A stretch of 64,000 nt of DNA, taken from positions 372,001-436,000 of the forward strand of contig NZ_LT907988.1 in assembly GCF_900089455.2 (NCBI RefSeq). The letters are read 5' to 3'. A program made the translations under genes and the position numbers. Positions 6,554-15,036 of this stretch are shown here, in pieces. The stretch's first letter is position 1, and every line of letters starts with the position of its first letter. This stretch comes from Orrella dioscoreae. Its GTDB lineage: Bacteria > Pseudomonadota > Gammaproteobacteria > Burkholderiales > Burkholderiaceae_B. The notes under the pieces are model-generated. The model was given only the letters and a program-made list of their open reading frames with translations, did no database searches and had not been told where the DNA came from.

Positions 6554-8968
6554 ATGCCCTGCCCCACCGGGTCCCGTCCGCGCGCGCCAGCCCTTGCGGT
6601 CGCTGCCCTGCCCGTCGCGCTGGCGTTGGCCGCCAGCACGCTGGCCACGCCCGTCCTGGCCCAGTCCATCCCGCCCGGCCAGTCGGATGCCTTGCACGTC
6701 TATGCCTTGCCTGCCGGTCCGCTGGCCGACACGCTCAATCGCATTTCCTTGAGCAGCGGGCGGGTCATCTCGGTCGATCCCGCGCTGGTGGCCGGCCGAC
6801 AGGCCGGCGCGGTGCAGGGAATGTTCGACGCGGAAGAGGCGGTGCGCCGCGCGTTGGCGGGCACGGACCTGGAAAGCGTCACCACGCCCAGCCGCGCGAT
6901 CACCGTCAGGCCGGCGCCCGCGCCGGTGCGCGGCGCCTCGCAACTGGCGCCGGTGATGGTGGCGGCCACGCTGGTCGATCCAACCGTCACGGAAGGCACG
7001 CGTTCCTATACCGCGCGCGCGGTCTCCATGGGCAAGAGCACGCACTCCTTGCGCGAGACGCCGCAATCCATCACGGTGCTGACCCGCCAGCGCATGGACG
7101 ACCAGAACGTCACGACGCTGGGCCAGGCCATGGACTACGTCACCGGCGTGAAGGCAAGCCCGACGGGCACGGGCATCGTGAACATCGAGTCGCGCGGCTT
7201 CCTCATCAACGAATACCTGGTCGACGGCCTGCCGTTCAAGGGCGGGCAGGGCATGTGGGGCAACGCCCTGATGGACCTGGGTATCTATGACCGCGTGGAA
7301 GTCTGGCGCGGTCCCACGGGCCTGCTGGAAGGCGCGGCCGAGCCCAGCGGCACGATCAACCTGGTGCGCAAGCGCGCGCTGGCCGAGCCCGGCTTCAAGG
7401 GCGCGGTGTCGGTGGGCACCTGGGACCGCTATCGCGCCGAGATCGACGGCACGGGCGCGCTGACCGAGGATGGCCGCCTGCGCGCGCGTGGCGTGGTGAT
7501 CGAGGATCGCGCGGGCAGCCACCTGCACCGGGTCTATTCGGATCGCCGCACGGTCTATGGCACGCTGGAGTACGACTTCACGCCGTCGACCACGCTGTCG
7601 GTGGGCGGCACCTGGCAGGAGGGCGGCTCGCTGGTGTTCGTGGGCCTGCCGCAGTACGCGGACGGCCGCAACATCGACGTGCCGCGCTCCACCTACCTCG
7701 GGTCGAAGGATGCCAACAAGGATGACAACGCGCTCAGCTACTTCGCCGAGCTGGAGCATCGCCTGGCCGATGGCGGCAAGTTCCGCCTGAATGCCAGCCA
7801 TTCGGTGCGCAGGACCTGGCTGAACCGCTACATGACGCACAGCTACATCGACCCCGTCACGAACGACGTCACGATCCGTGCCGCGCGCCAGCGCTCGCGC
7901 CAGGAGAACAAGGGCGTGGACGCCTTCCTGACGTTGCCGGTGGACGCCTGGGGCCTGCGCCACGAGATCACGGCGGGCGCGAACTACCAGGAATACCAGG
8001 GCGGGCAGGTGCAGGCGCCGTTCGTGTCGTTCCGCCAGAACATCGACCGGCCCGACCTGGGCGTGGCCCCCACGCTGTTCGAGCCGGGCGAGTTGCCGCG
8101 CACCCAGGTGACGCAGTACGGCGTGTATGCCCAGGCCCGGGTGAAGCCCGTCGAACCCGTGACCGTGCTGCTGGGCGGACGCTATGCCTGGTGGGACACC
8201 CGCGACCCGGATGCGCCGGACAGCGACCAGCGCATCAAGGCCGAGTTCGTGCCCTATGCGGGCCTGGTCGTGGACCTCGACGCGCATCATTCGGCCTATG
8301 CCAGCTACAGCCGCATCTTCAGCCCGCAGACCGAGCAGTCGGCGGGCGGCGGCTTCCTTGCGCCGCGCGTGGGGCGGCAGGTGGAGCTTGGCATCAAGGG
8401 CGAATACCTGGACCAGCGGCTGAACACGCACCTGGCGGTGTTCCGCATCGACGACGTGAACCGCGCCATCGCGGACCCGGACAACGAGGACTTCTCGCTG
8501 GCTGCGGGCAAGGTACGCAGCCAGGGCGTCGAGGCCGAGGTGTCGGGACGCCTGACCCCGCAGTGGGAAATGAGCGCCGGCTATGCCTATACCTCGACCA
8601 GGTATCGCGAGGGCGCCGACAACGAAGTGGGCCTGCCGTACAACTCGGCCTATCCACGCCACAACTTCTCGTTGTGGACGAAATATCGCTTTGCCGATGG
8701 CGTGCTCGACCGGGTGTCGGTGGGCGGCGGCCTGCGCTGGCTCAGCGAGCAGTACGTGCAACGCGGCGGCGCGCGCTGGACGCAGCCGGCCTACACCCTG
8801 GTGGACCTGCAGCTGGGCTATGCCTTGCGTCCCGACATGGACCTGACGTTGACGGTCACCAACCTGTTCGACAAGCGCTACTTCAAGAAGATATCGGGCC
8901 ATGAGTTCCGCCAGACCTACTACGGCGAACCGCGCGGCGCGATGCTGACCTTGCGCGGCGCGTTCTGA
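6554..8968 (+). CDS. TonB-dependent siderophore receptor with signalling (STN) domain
   Basis: 804 residues. A signal peptide ends near ALA-QSI (about residue 38). The STN domain follows (about 48-110; LHVYALPAGPLADTLNRI), the part that passes the ligand signal to FecR. The plug (about 150-290) contains RETPQSITVLTRQRM and the ESRGF and VDGLP strands. A 22-strand barrel ends in Phe (LTLRGAF), the outer-membrane insertion signature. GGAG lies 7 bases before ATG 6554. With the preceding sigma and FecR genes it forms a cell-surface signalling circuit of the FecA/FpvA kind. The siderophore is not predictable; the following ABC genes show that the complex crosses the inner membrane intact. Confidence 0.95.
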   Translation: MPCPTGSRPRAPALAVAALPVALALAASTLATPVLAQSIPPGQSDALHVYALPAGPLADTLNRISLSSGRVISVDPALVAGRQAGAVQGMFDAEEAVRRALAGTDLESVTTPSRAITVRPAPAPVRGASQLAPVMVAATLVDPTVTEGTRSYTARAVSMGKSTHSLRETPQSITVLTRQRMDDQNVTTLGQAMDYVTGVKASPTGTGIVNIESRGFLINEYLVDGLPFKGGQGMWGNALMDLGIYDRVEVWRGPTGLLEGAAEPSGTINLVRKRALAEPGFKGAVSVGTWDRYRAEIDGTGALTEDGRLRARGVVIEDRAGSHLHRVYSDRRTVYGTLEYDFTPSTTLSVGGTWQEGGSLVFVGLPQYADGRNIDVPRSTYLGSKDANKDDNALSYFAELEHRLADGGKFRLNASHSVRRTWLNRYMTHSYIDPVTNDVTIRAARQRSRQENKGVDAFLTLPVDAWGLRHEITAGANYQEYQGGQVQAPFVSFRQNIDRPDLGVAPTLFEPGELPRTQVTQYGVYAQARVKPVEPVTVLLGGRYAWWDTRDPDAPDSDQRIKAEFVPYAGLVVDLDAHHSAYASYSRIFSPQTEQSAGGGFLAPRVGRQVELGIKGEYLDQRLNTHLAVFRIDDVNRAIADPDNEDFSLAAGKVRSQGVEAEVSGRLTPQWEMSAGYAYTSTRYREGADNEVGLPYNSAYPRHNFSLWTKYRFADGVLDRVSVGGGLRWLSEQYVQRGGARWTQPAYTLVDLQLGYALRPDMDLTLTVTNLFDKRYFKKISGHEFRQTYYGEPRGAMLTLRGAF

Positions 8969-10032
8969 TGGCGGTTGCCGTGGCCGAGGGCGCCCGCGCC
9001 GGGATCGCGCGGGCGCATGCCGCCGCGCAGCGCGCGCGGTGGCTGCGCCTGGCGCTGATTGCGCTGGGACTGGCGTTCAGCGTGGCGATGGACGTCTCGC
9101 TGGGGGCGGCGGCGTTCGCGCCGGGCGAGATCCTGGCGGCGATCCTGTCGCCGGGCAGTGTCGAGGCCGAGACGGCGGTCATCGTGTGGTCGCTGCGCTT
9201 GCCCTACGCGCTGATGGCCGTGCTGGTGGGCGCCGCGCTGTCGCTGGCGGGCGCCGAGATGCAGACCATCCTGGACAACGCGCTGGCCGACCCCTTCACG
9301 CTGGGCGTGTCCTCGGCCGCCTCGCTGGGCGCGGCCCTGGTCATCGTGCTGGGCCTGCAGATTCCCGGCGTGCCCGCGGGCTGGAGCCTGGCGGCCAGCG
9401 CCTTTCTCTTCGCCTTCGGCTCGGTGCTGCTGCTGCAGGCCGTCACGCGTGGCGGGCGCGGCGGCCGGCAGACGATGGTGCTGTTCGGCATCGCCATGGT
9501 GTTCTCCTTCAACGCGCTGGTGGCGCTGCTGCAGTACATCGCCAACCCCGAGGACCTGCAGCAACTGGTGTTCTGGAGCATGGGCAGCCTGGCGTTGTCC
9601 AACTGGCCCAAGCTGCAGGCGCTGGGCCTGGTGCTGCTGCTGGTGCTGCCTTTCACGCTGCGGTCGGCCTGGCGCCTGAATGTGCTGCGCATGGGCGAGG
9701 ACCGCGCGCGTACCCTGGGCGTGGACGTGGGCCGCCTGCGGCTGGGGGCCTTGCTGCGGGTCAGCCTGCTGGCGGCCACGGCGGTGGCCTTCGTCGGGGC
9801 CATCGGCTTCGTGGGGCTGGTCGGGCCGCACGTGGCACGCATGCTGGTGGGCGAGGATCACCGCCATTTCCTGCCGGCCAGCGCCCTGGTCGGTGCCCTG
9901 TTGATGTCGCTGGCGTCCATTGCCAGCAAGACGCTGGTGCCCGGCGTGCTGCTGCCCGTGGGCATCGTCACCGCGCTGGTGGGCGTGCCGGTGTTCCTGG
10001 GGTTGATCCTGCGCCGGGAGCGCCGATCATGA
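8968..10032 (+). CDS. FecCD-family iron-complex ABC permease
   Basis: 354 residues with about ten hydrophobic segments, as in BtuC/FecCD/FhuB permeases. Recognisable family stretches include SLRLPYALMAVLVGAALSLAG, DPFTLGVSSAASLGAAL and GAIGFVGLVGPHVARML, the last being the coupling helix region that contacts the ATPase. Only one permease gene is present, so a homodimer is expected rather than a FecC/FecD pair. Its ATG shares one base with the receptor stop codon, and its stop overlaps the ATPase start. It imports the ferric siderophore from the periplasm. Confidence 0.95.
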   Translation: MAVAVAEGARAGIARAHAAAQRARWLRLALIALGLAFSVAMDVSLGAAAFAPGEILAAILSPGSVEAETAVIVWSLRLPYALMAVLVGAALSLAGAEMQTILDNALADPFTLGVSSAASLGAALVIVLGLQIPGVPAGWSLAASAFLFAFGSVLLLQAVTRGGRGGRQTMVLFGIAMVFSFNALVALLQYIANPEDLQQLVFWSMGSLALSNWPKLQALGLVLLLVLPFTLRSAWRLNVLRMGEDRARTLGVDVGRLRLGALLRVSLLAATAVAFVGAIGFVGLVGPHVARMLVGEDHRHFLPASALVGALLMSLASIASKTLVPGVLLPVGIVTALVGVPVFLGLILRRERRS

Positions 10033-10865
10033 GCGCGATGCCGAGCCACGCCTTGCAGGACGTGGCGGCGCCTGGCGGCCTGCGCGTGCGCGGGTTGCGG
10101 GCAGGCTACCGCCGCAAGCCGGTGATCGATGGGCTCGATCTCCCCGACCTGCGGCCGGGCAGCGTGGTGGCTTTGCTGGGGCCGAACGGCGCGGGCAAGA
10201 GCACCTTGCTGAAGACGCTGGCAGGCATCGTGCCGTGCACGGGCGAGATCTCGCTGGATGGCTTGCCGCTGGCCGCGATGCCGCCCGCCGAGCGCGCGGC
10301 GCGCGTGGGCTACATGCCGCAGCGGCTGCCGGACGATCTGGACATGACGGTGCTGGACAGCCTGTTGAGCATCTTGCGGCTGCGTACGGGCCGTGCGCCG
10401 ATCACGAGTGACGCCGCGATGGCGCGGGCCATGGATACGCTGGATCACCTGGGCATCGCGGCGTTGGCGATGTCGCCGCTGCACGGGCTGTCGGGGGGCC
10501 AGCGGCAGATGGCAAGCCTGGCACAGGCCCTGGCGCCGGACCCTGGCGTGTTGCTGCTGGACGAACCCACCAGTGCGCTGGACCTGCGCCATCAGGTAAC
10601 GGTCATGCGCACCCTGCGCGCCCTGGCTGGCGAGGGCAGGCTGGTGATCGTCGTGCTGCACGACCTGAGCCTGGCCGCGCGCTGGGCCGACGAGGTCGTC
10701 GTGCTGAAGGCAGGCGTGCTTTGCGCGGCCGGCACGCCCCTGTCGGCGCTGACCCCCGAGACGCTGGCGCGGGCGTATGGCGTGCGCGCCCGTGTGGAGA
10801 CCTGCGCGCGGGGTTACCTGAGCGTGCATGCGGACGAGGCCATCGATGCCGATCCCTCGCATTGA
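10029..10865 (+). CDS. Iron-siderophore ABC transporter ATP-binding protein
   Basis: 278 residues with a complete nucleotide-binding domain: Walker A GPNGAGKST (near residue 55), Q-loop region YMPQRLP, signature LSGGQRQ, Walker B VLLLDEPTSALD and the switch histidine in VLHDLSLA. It belongs to the FecE/FepC class. ATG 10029 overlaps the permease stop by four bases; a second in-frame ATG at 10038 is possible. It powers the FecCD-type permease upstream. Confidence 0.95.
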   Translation: MSAMPSHALQDVAAPGGLRVRGLRAGYRRKPVIDGLDLPDLRPGSVVALLGPNGAGKSTLLKTLAGIVPCTGEISLDGLPLAAMPPAERAARVGYMPQRLPDDLDMTVLDSLLSILRLRTGRAPITSDAAMARAMDTLDHLGIAALAMSPLHGLSGGQRQMASLAQALAPDPGVLLLDEPTSALDLRHQVTVMRTLRALAGEGRLVIVVLHDLSLAARWADEVVVLKAGVLCAAGTPLSALTPETLARAYGVRARVETCARGYLSVHADEAIDADPSH

Positions 10866-12051
10866 GTGGCGAGCGCCGTTGCTGGCGGCCATGTTGGGGT
10901 GGTCGGCCCTGTCCGGCGCGTTTGCGCAGACGCCCGACGCTGGCGCCTATCCCGTCACCGTGACCGATGTCGCGGGACGCGACGTCCACCTGGCGCGCGA
11001 GCCCCGCCGCATCTTCCTGCAGAACGGCGGCCACCTGCTTGCGCTGGCGCTGTTGAATCGCGAAGACCCTTTCGCGGGGCTGGTCGCCTGGGAAAACAAT
11101 CTGGGGAATTCCGACCCGACCATCTGGAACCTGATGCGCCAGCGCTGGCCGCAAGGTGGGCAGGTGCCTGAGCTGCATTTCGACGCGAGCGGCAACGCCG
11201 ACCTGGAGCGGCTGGTGCGCATGAAGCCCGACCTGCTGGTGCTGGAGTTGCGCGCGCGGCCGGCCGTGGAGCGCGGGCCGGCCCAGGCGGTGCTGGCGGC
11301 GCTGAACATTCCAATCCTTTATGTGGACGCGTCCATCGACCCGCTGGGCAACACGCCGCGCACGATCCGGGCCCTGGGGCAGGCGGTGGGCCAGCAGGCC
11401 CGCGCCGAGGAGTACCTGGCGTTCCACGCGGCCCGCTGGCAGGCGCTGCAGGCGGGCATCACGCAGCCCCGCGAGGCGGGCATGGCCGCGCCGCGCGTCT
11501 TCATCGAGAGCCGGGCCGGGCGGCTGGGCCTGGACCAGTGCTGCTATTCGCAGGGGCGCACGTCCTGGGGCCAGATGGTCGATGCCGCGGGGGGCAGCAA
11601 TTACGCCACGCCGCTGCTGCGCGGGTCCACGGGCGACATCGCGCTGGAACGCCTCATCCGTGACCGGCCCGATCACTACGTGATGACGGGCACGGCGCGC
11701 GTGCGGCGCGGCGCGCGCGTCATCCCTTTCGGTTATGGCGCGACCCGCGAGGCGGCCGCTGCGGTCATGGCCGACCTGATGGCGCGGCCGGCCTTCAGGC
11801 TGGTCGCGCGCACGCCGGCGGATTGCGCCCAGGGGTTGTATCACCAGTTCTACACCAGCGCCTACAACATCGCCGCGCTGGAGTACCTGGGGCGGATGAT
11901 GTATCCGGCCACGCTGGGGCACCTGGATCCGGCGGGAACCTACCGGGAGATCATTCGGCGCTACACGCAGATTCCGGATGCCCCTTTCCTGTTCCACCTG
12001 AGCCGGGGTTTCGGCGATGGACGCGATTGCGAAAAGGACGCGGCAGGCTGA
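10846..12051 (+). CDS. Iron-complex ABC transporter periplasmic binding protein
   Basis: 401 residues from ATG 10846, with GAGG seven bases upstream; an ATG at 10828 is an alternative. A signal peptide ends LSGAFA-QT. The mature part begins with TVTDVAGRDVHLAREPRRI, the typical start of FepB/TroA-fold iron-complex receptors, and continues with LERLVRMKPDLLVLE and the C-terminal lobe GQMVDAAGGSNYA. It is somewhat longer than the 300-350 residues common in the family. The gene overlaps the ATPase by 20 bases, so the whole import system appears to be one transcript. Ligand unknown, presumably the ferric complex bound by the receptor. Confidence 0.9.
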   Translation: MPIPRIEWRAPLLAAMLGWSALSGAFAQTPDAGAYPVTVTDVAGRDVHLAREPRRIFLQNGGHLLALALLNREDPFAGLVAWENNLGNSDPTIWNLMRQRWPQGGQVPELHFDASGNADLERLVRMKPDLLVLELRARPAVERGPAQAVLAALNIPILYVDASIDPLGNTPRTIRALGQAVGQQARAEEYLAFHAARWQALQAGITQPREAGMAAPRVFIESRAGRLGLDQCCYSQGRTSWGQMVDAAGGSNYATPLLRGSTGDIALERLIRDRPDHYVMTGTARVRRGARVIPFGYGATREAAAAVMADLMARPAFRLVARTPADCAQGLYHQFYTSAYNIAALEYLGRMMYPATLGHLDPAGTYREIIRRYTQIPDAPFLFHLSRGFGDGRDCEKDAAG

Positions 12052-12070
12052 ACGTTCGCGCCTGGATTGC

Positions 12071-12622
12071 TCAGCGCTGGACGGGCGGGCGGTCCAGGTC
12101 CACGGTGCCGCGATAGGCGATCAGGCGCCGCGTGCCGGGCCAGTTGGCGCGGATGTCGAAGGCATAGCGGCCATCGGCCTCGCGCTCGCTGGTCTCGATG
12201 CGCGGGGTCAGGAAGCCGGGCAGGGGGATGCCCAGGAGACTGGCGCGCCCCGCGCGCATGCGCAGGCCGGTGGCGTCCGCCTCGACCTCATAGCGCAGGC
12301 GCAGCGGACCGAAGGACTCCACCAGGTGATTGTCGCGCAGGACCAGGGTGGTGACGGTGTGGCGCGCCAGCATGTGGCGTGTCCAGATTTCCCTGTCGGG
12401 CGTGGCGTCCAGCTCGAAGCGCAGCGGACGGGCCATGCTGGTGGGCGGGAAACCCATGGCGCGCATGAGCAGGCGGCCGATGGCGGATTCCGCGCCGTCG
12501 ACCACGATATGGCCGCCCAGGGTGTGCTGGCCTTGCAGGGAGTGGAAGCGACGGACGGCGGCGGGCAGGAGGGCGTAGCGGGGGCCCAGGAGCTGTTCGT
12601 AGAGGGACGCGCGTGGAGTCAT
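12071..12622 (-). CDS. DUF4166 domain protein
   Basis: 183 residues with the layout of the DUF4166 family: LYEQLLGPRYALLPAAVRRFH at the start, RLLMRAMGFPP, and DREIWTRHML in the middle. No signal peptide or membrane segment is seen. The function is unknown; the family is often attached to or placed beside oxidoreductases of the saccharopine-dehydrogenase fold, but none is adjacent here. It is convergent with the iron operon, with 19 bases between the stop codons. Confidence 0.8.
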   Translation of the reverse strand: MTPRASLYEQLLGPRYALLPAAVRRFHSLQGQHTLGGHIVVDGAESAIGRLLMRAMGFPPTSMARPLRFELDATPDREIWTRHMLARHTVTTLVLRDNHLVESFGPLRLRYEVEADATGLRMRAGRASLLGIPLPGFLTPRIETSEREADGRYAFDIRANWPGTRRLIAYRGTVDLDRPPVQR

Positions 12623-12748
12623 GGCTGCTTTCAGTTGCGGCTGAAATATTAAACGTCCTTGTCAGCCCGTGGCACATTTCGCGGCCATGAAATTGTTTTC
12701 ACTGGCCATTCGCCGGGCGCCGCGATGCTGCGGGAGCCAACGTTTTTT

Positions 12749-12764
12749 CCTATGCGCGCATAGG
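12749..12764. promoter_or_regulatory. Perfect 16-base palindrome upstream of the Bug gene
   Basis: CCTATGCGCGCATAGG is a perfect palindrome in the divergent region between the DUF4166 gene and the Bug receptor gene, 125 bases before the latter's start. It is preceded by TTTTTT on the + strand. It has the shape of a dimeric regulator operator. Confidence 0.45.
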
Positions 12765-12888
12765 CAAGCCGTATTTGTCGGGGGCGGGCGGCGTTCCTAA
12801 GATGCTCGCAAGCCCGGGCGGTACCGGGCACACCCGGCCAGGCCGGAGTGACACAAGGCGGCTCAAACCGCCAAGCAAGGGGAATGCC

Positions 12889-13863
12889 ATGTCCACACGC
12901 CACATCCTGGGCGCGCTGTGCGCCGCCATCTCGTTGCTTGCCACGCCCGCGCAGGCGCAGCAAGCCTTTCCCAGCCATCCCGTCCGCCTGATCGTGCCGC
13001 AGTCCGCGGGCTCGGGCGGCGACGTGGTCGCCCGTCTCATCAGCGACAAGCTGGGCGCCTCGCTGGGCCAGCCCGTGGTGGTGGAAAACCGTCCGGGCGC
13101 CAATGGCGTGATCGCGGCATCCTTCGTGGCCAAGTCGGCGCCCGACGGCTATACCCTGATGCTGGCCGGCGTCTCGCAGATCAGCTTCAATCCGCACCTG
13201 TACCAGAACCTGCCCTACGACGCCGAGAAGGATTTCTCGTATGTCGCGCCGGTGATCGACACGCCTTTCATCGTGGTGGCCAGCAAGGCAAGCGGCATCA
13301 CGTCGATGCAGGCGCTCATCGAGCGCGCCCGTGCCAAGCCCAATACGCTGACCTATGGCAGCGCGGGCGCCGGCAATTCGACGCACCTTTCCACCGAGAT
13401 GGTCGCCGACGCCGCGGGCATCAAACTCATGCACGTGCCCTACAAGGGGTCCGGCCCTGCCTTGAACGCCGTCCTGGCCGGCCAGATCGATCTCATGACC
13501 AGCGTGCTGGGCGCGGCCCTGCCGCAGGTGACGGCGGGCAACGTCGTGCCCCTGGCCGTGCTGGGCGAGCAGCGCATCGCGGAGGTGCCTGACGTGCCGA
13601 CGCTGAAGGAGCTGGGCCTGAAGGCGCCCACCATGCCCGGCTGGTTTGCCATCGTCGGCCCCGCCGGCCTGGACCCCCAGGTCGTGGCGCGGCTGAACGC
13701 CGCGACGCAGGCCGCCGTGAACGACGCCGGCATCCAGGCGCGCCTGAAGGCCCTGTACTTCCTGCCCTTTGCCGGCACCGCCGACGAGATCCGCAAGCGC
13801 GCGGGCGAAGATTCCGCCTTCTGGGGCGAGTTCGTGCGCCGCGTGGGCGTGCAGGTGGAGTAA
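12889..13863 (+). CDS. Bug/TctC-family periplasmic solute receptor
   Basis: 324 residues. The signal peptide ends AQA-QQ, and the mature N-terminus reads FPSHPVRLIVPQSAGSGGD, the classic Bug signature. The rest (VVVENRPGANGVIAA, NTLTYGSAGAGNSTHL, VPYKGSGPALNAVLAGQIDLM) matches the family, which binds carboxylates and related small acids for tripartite tricarboxylate transporters. No TctA or TctB gene is adjacent; a lone tctA sits 5 kb downstream. AAGGGGA precedes ATG 12889. It ends 26 bases from the converging LysR gene. Ligand unknown. Confidence 0.92.
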   Translation: MSTRHILGALCAAISLLATPAQAQQAFPSHPVRLIVPQSAGSGGDVVARLISDKLGASLGQPVVVENRPGANGVIAASFVAKSAPDGYTLMLAGVSQISFNPHLYQNLPYDAEKDFSYVAPVIDTPFIVVASKASGITSMQALIERARAKPNTLTYGSAGAGNSTHLSTEMVADAAGIKLMHVPYKGSGPALNAVLAGQIDLMTSVLGAALPQVTAGNVVPLAVLGEQRIAEVPDVPTLKELGLKAPTMPGWFAIVGPAGLDPQVVARLNAATQAAVNDAGIQARLKALYFLPFAGTADEIRKRAGEDSAFWGEFVRRVGVQVE

Positions 13864-13888
13864 GGCGCCAGGCGCGCCCGGGCCGTGT

Positions 13889-14821
13889 TCAACCGTCCAG
13901 GCGCGTCACGCCCTGCCAGCGTCCATCGTCGATCATGTCCCTGATCAGCGCCCGGGCCAGTTCGCGCACCGCCTTGCAGGCCAGGCTCTGCTGGGCCGAG
14001 GCGGACAGGCACAGCGATGCCCGCCGCGTGAACACGTGGTCCGAAATGGGAATGCCCACGAGGTCCTGTCCCTTGGCGTCCGGGTCGCCCAGCGCCGAGG
14101 CAGGCAGGATGGTCCAGCCGCGGCCGGCCCGCACCAGTGCCAGCAGCACCGACACCGCGCTGGTCTCGGCGATCAGGTTGAACGCCAGGCCGGCGTCGCT
14201 GAAGGCGCGCTCGGACAGGACGCGGATCGAGTTCGGGAAGCTGGGCAGCACCAGCGGCAGCGCCGCGACGCCCGCCAGGCTGACGGCGCGCGCGCCGTCG
14301 GGCAGCGGCAGGCCCACCAGCAGCAGCTGTTCGTCCAGGACCGGCGTGGCTTGCATATGGTCGGGACGCTGCCCCACGTCCATGGCCAGCGCCAGGTCCA
14401 GCCGCTGCCGCACGACCGATTCCGCCAGGTCGGCGTTGCTGCCTTCGATCAGCTCCAGCATGACTTCCGGGTATGCCTGCCGGACCGCGTCGAAGAGTGG
14501 CACGGCGACCACGCGCGAGGCGCTGGTGGACAGTCCGAAGCTCACGTGGCCCGACGGCGTGTCGCGGCCATGTTCGACCGCCGCCCTTGCCGCATCCACC
14601 TGGCGCAGGACCTGCTTCGCGTGGCTGTACAGCAGCCTGCCGGTCTCGGTGGGGCGCACGCCGGCCGGGCCGCGCACCAGCAGTTGCGCGTTGAATTCGT
14701 TCTCCAGCTTGGCCACGTGCTGGCTGAGCGAGGGCTGGGCCACGTGCAGCGATTCGGCGGCCGCGGTGATGCTCTCCAGTTCCACGATCCGGGTGAAGTA
14801 TTTCAGCTGGCGTAAATCCAT
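13889..14821 (-). CDS. LysR-type transcriptional regulator
   Basis: 310 residues. The winged helix-turn-helix occupies residues 1-60 (MDLRQLKYFTRIVELESIT, then LHVAQPSLSQHVAKLE), as in the Nac/CynR branch. The effector-binding domain occupies about 90-300 (GHVSFGLSTSASRVVAVPLF, GRGWTILPASALG). It is divergent from the CocE-type hydrolase gene at 15037, with palindromic sites between them, so it most likely controls that gene. ATG 14821 fits the family N-terminus; a longer open frame lacks a site. Confidence 0.92.
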   Translation of the reverse strand: MDLRQLKYFTRIVELESITAAAESLHVAQPSLSQHVAKLENEFNAQLLVRGPAGVRPTETGRLLYSHAKQVLRQVDAARAAVEHGRDTPSGHVSFGLSTSASRVVAVPLFDAVRQAYPEVMLELIEGSNADLAESVVRQRLDLALAMDVGQRPDHMQATPVLDEQLLLVGLPLPDGARAVSLAGVAALPLVLPSFPNSIRVLSERAFSDAGLAFNLIAETSAVSVLLALVRAGRGWTILPASALGDPDAKGQDLVGIPISDHVFTRRASLCLSASAQQSLACKAVRELARALIRDMIDDGRWQGVTRLDG

Positions 14822-14910
14822 GGGTCGTTCCGATAGGGCAGCCTGGCGTGCCCGGCATGGAGCGGCCAGCGCGGGGACATGCTCGCCCCCGCGCCTAAGT
14901 CTAGCAAGGC

Positions 14911-14949
14911 TTGCGCCGTGTGCGTGGCGCAATCGTTTTGGCATATGCC
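14911..14949. promoter_or_regulatory. Two palindromes in the LysR/hydrolase divergent region
   Basis: TTGCGCC-N8-GGCGCAA (14911-14932) is a perfect seven-pair inverted repeat, and GGCATATGCC (14940-14949) is a perfect ten-base palindrome eight bases later. Together they look like the recognition and activation sites of the divergent LysR regulator. Confidence 0.5.
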
Positions 14950-15036
14950 TCGACGCCTTCTTTCGTCTTTCCGGCGTATCGCATCGGCTTCCGATGCGTG
15001 CGCGCCCTTTCCTGTCTTCCCTTCCTGGATGTGCTC

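Noticed and set aside
5363-8902. A 1179-codon open frame on the minus strand opposite the sigma, FecR and receptor genes
   Set aside because: It is the antisense shadow of three genes with clear family motifs. Its translation is Arg-, Gln- and His-rich with no domain, as expected for the complement of GC-rich codons.
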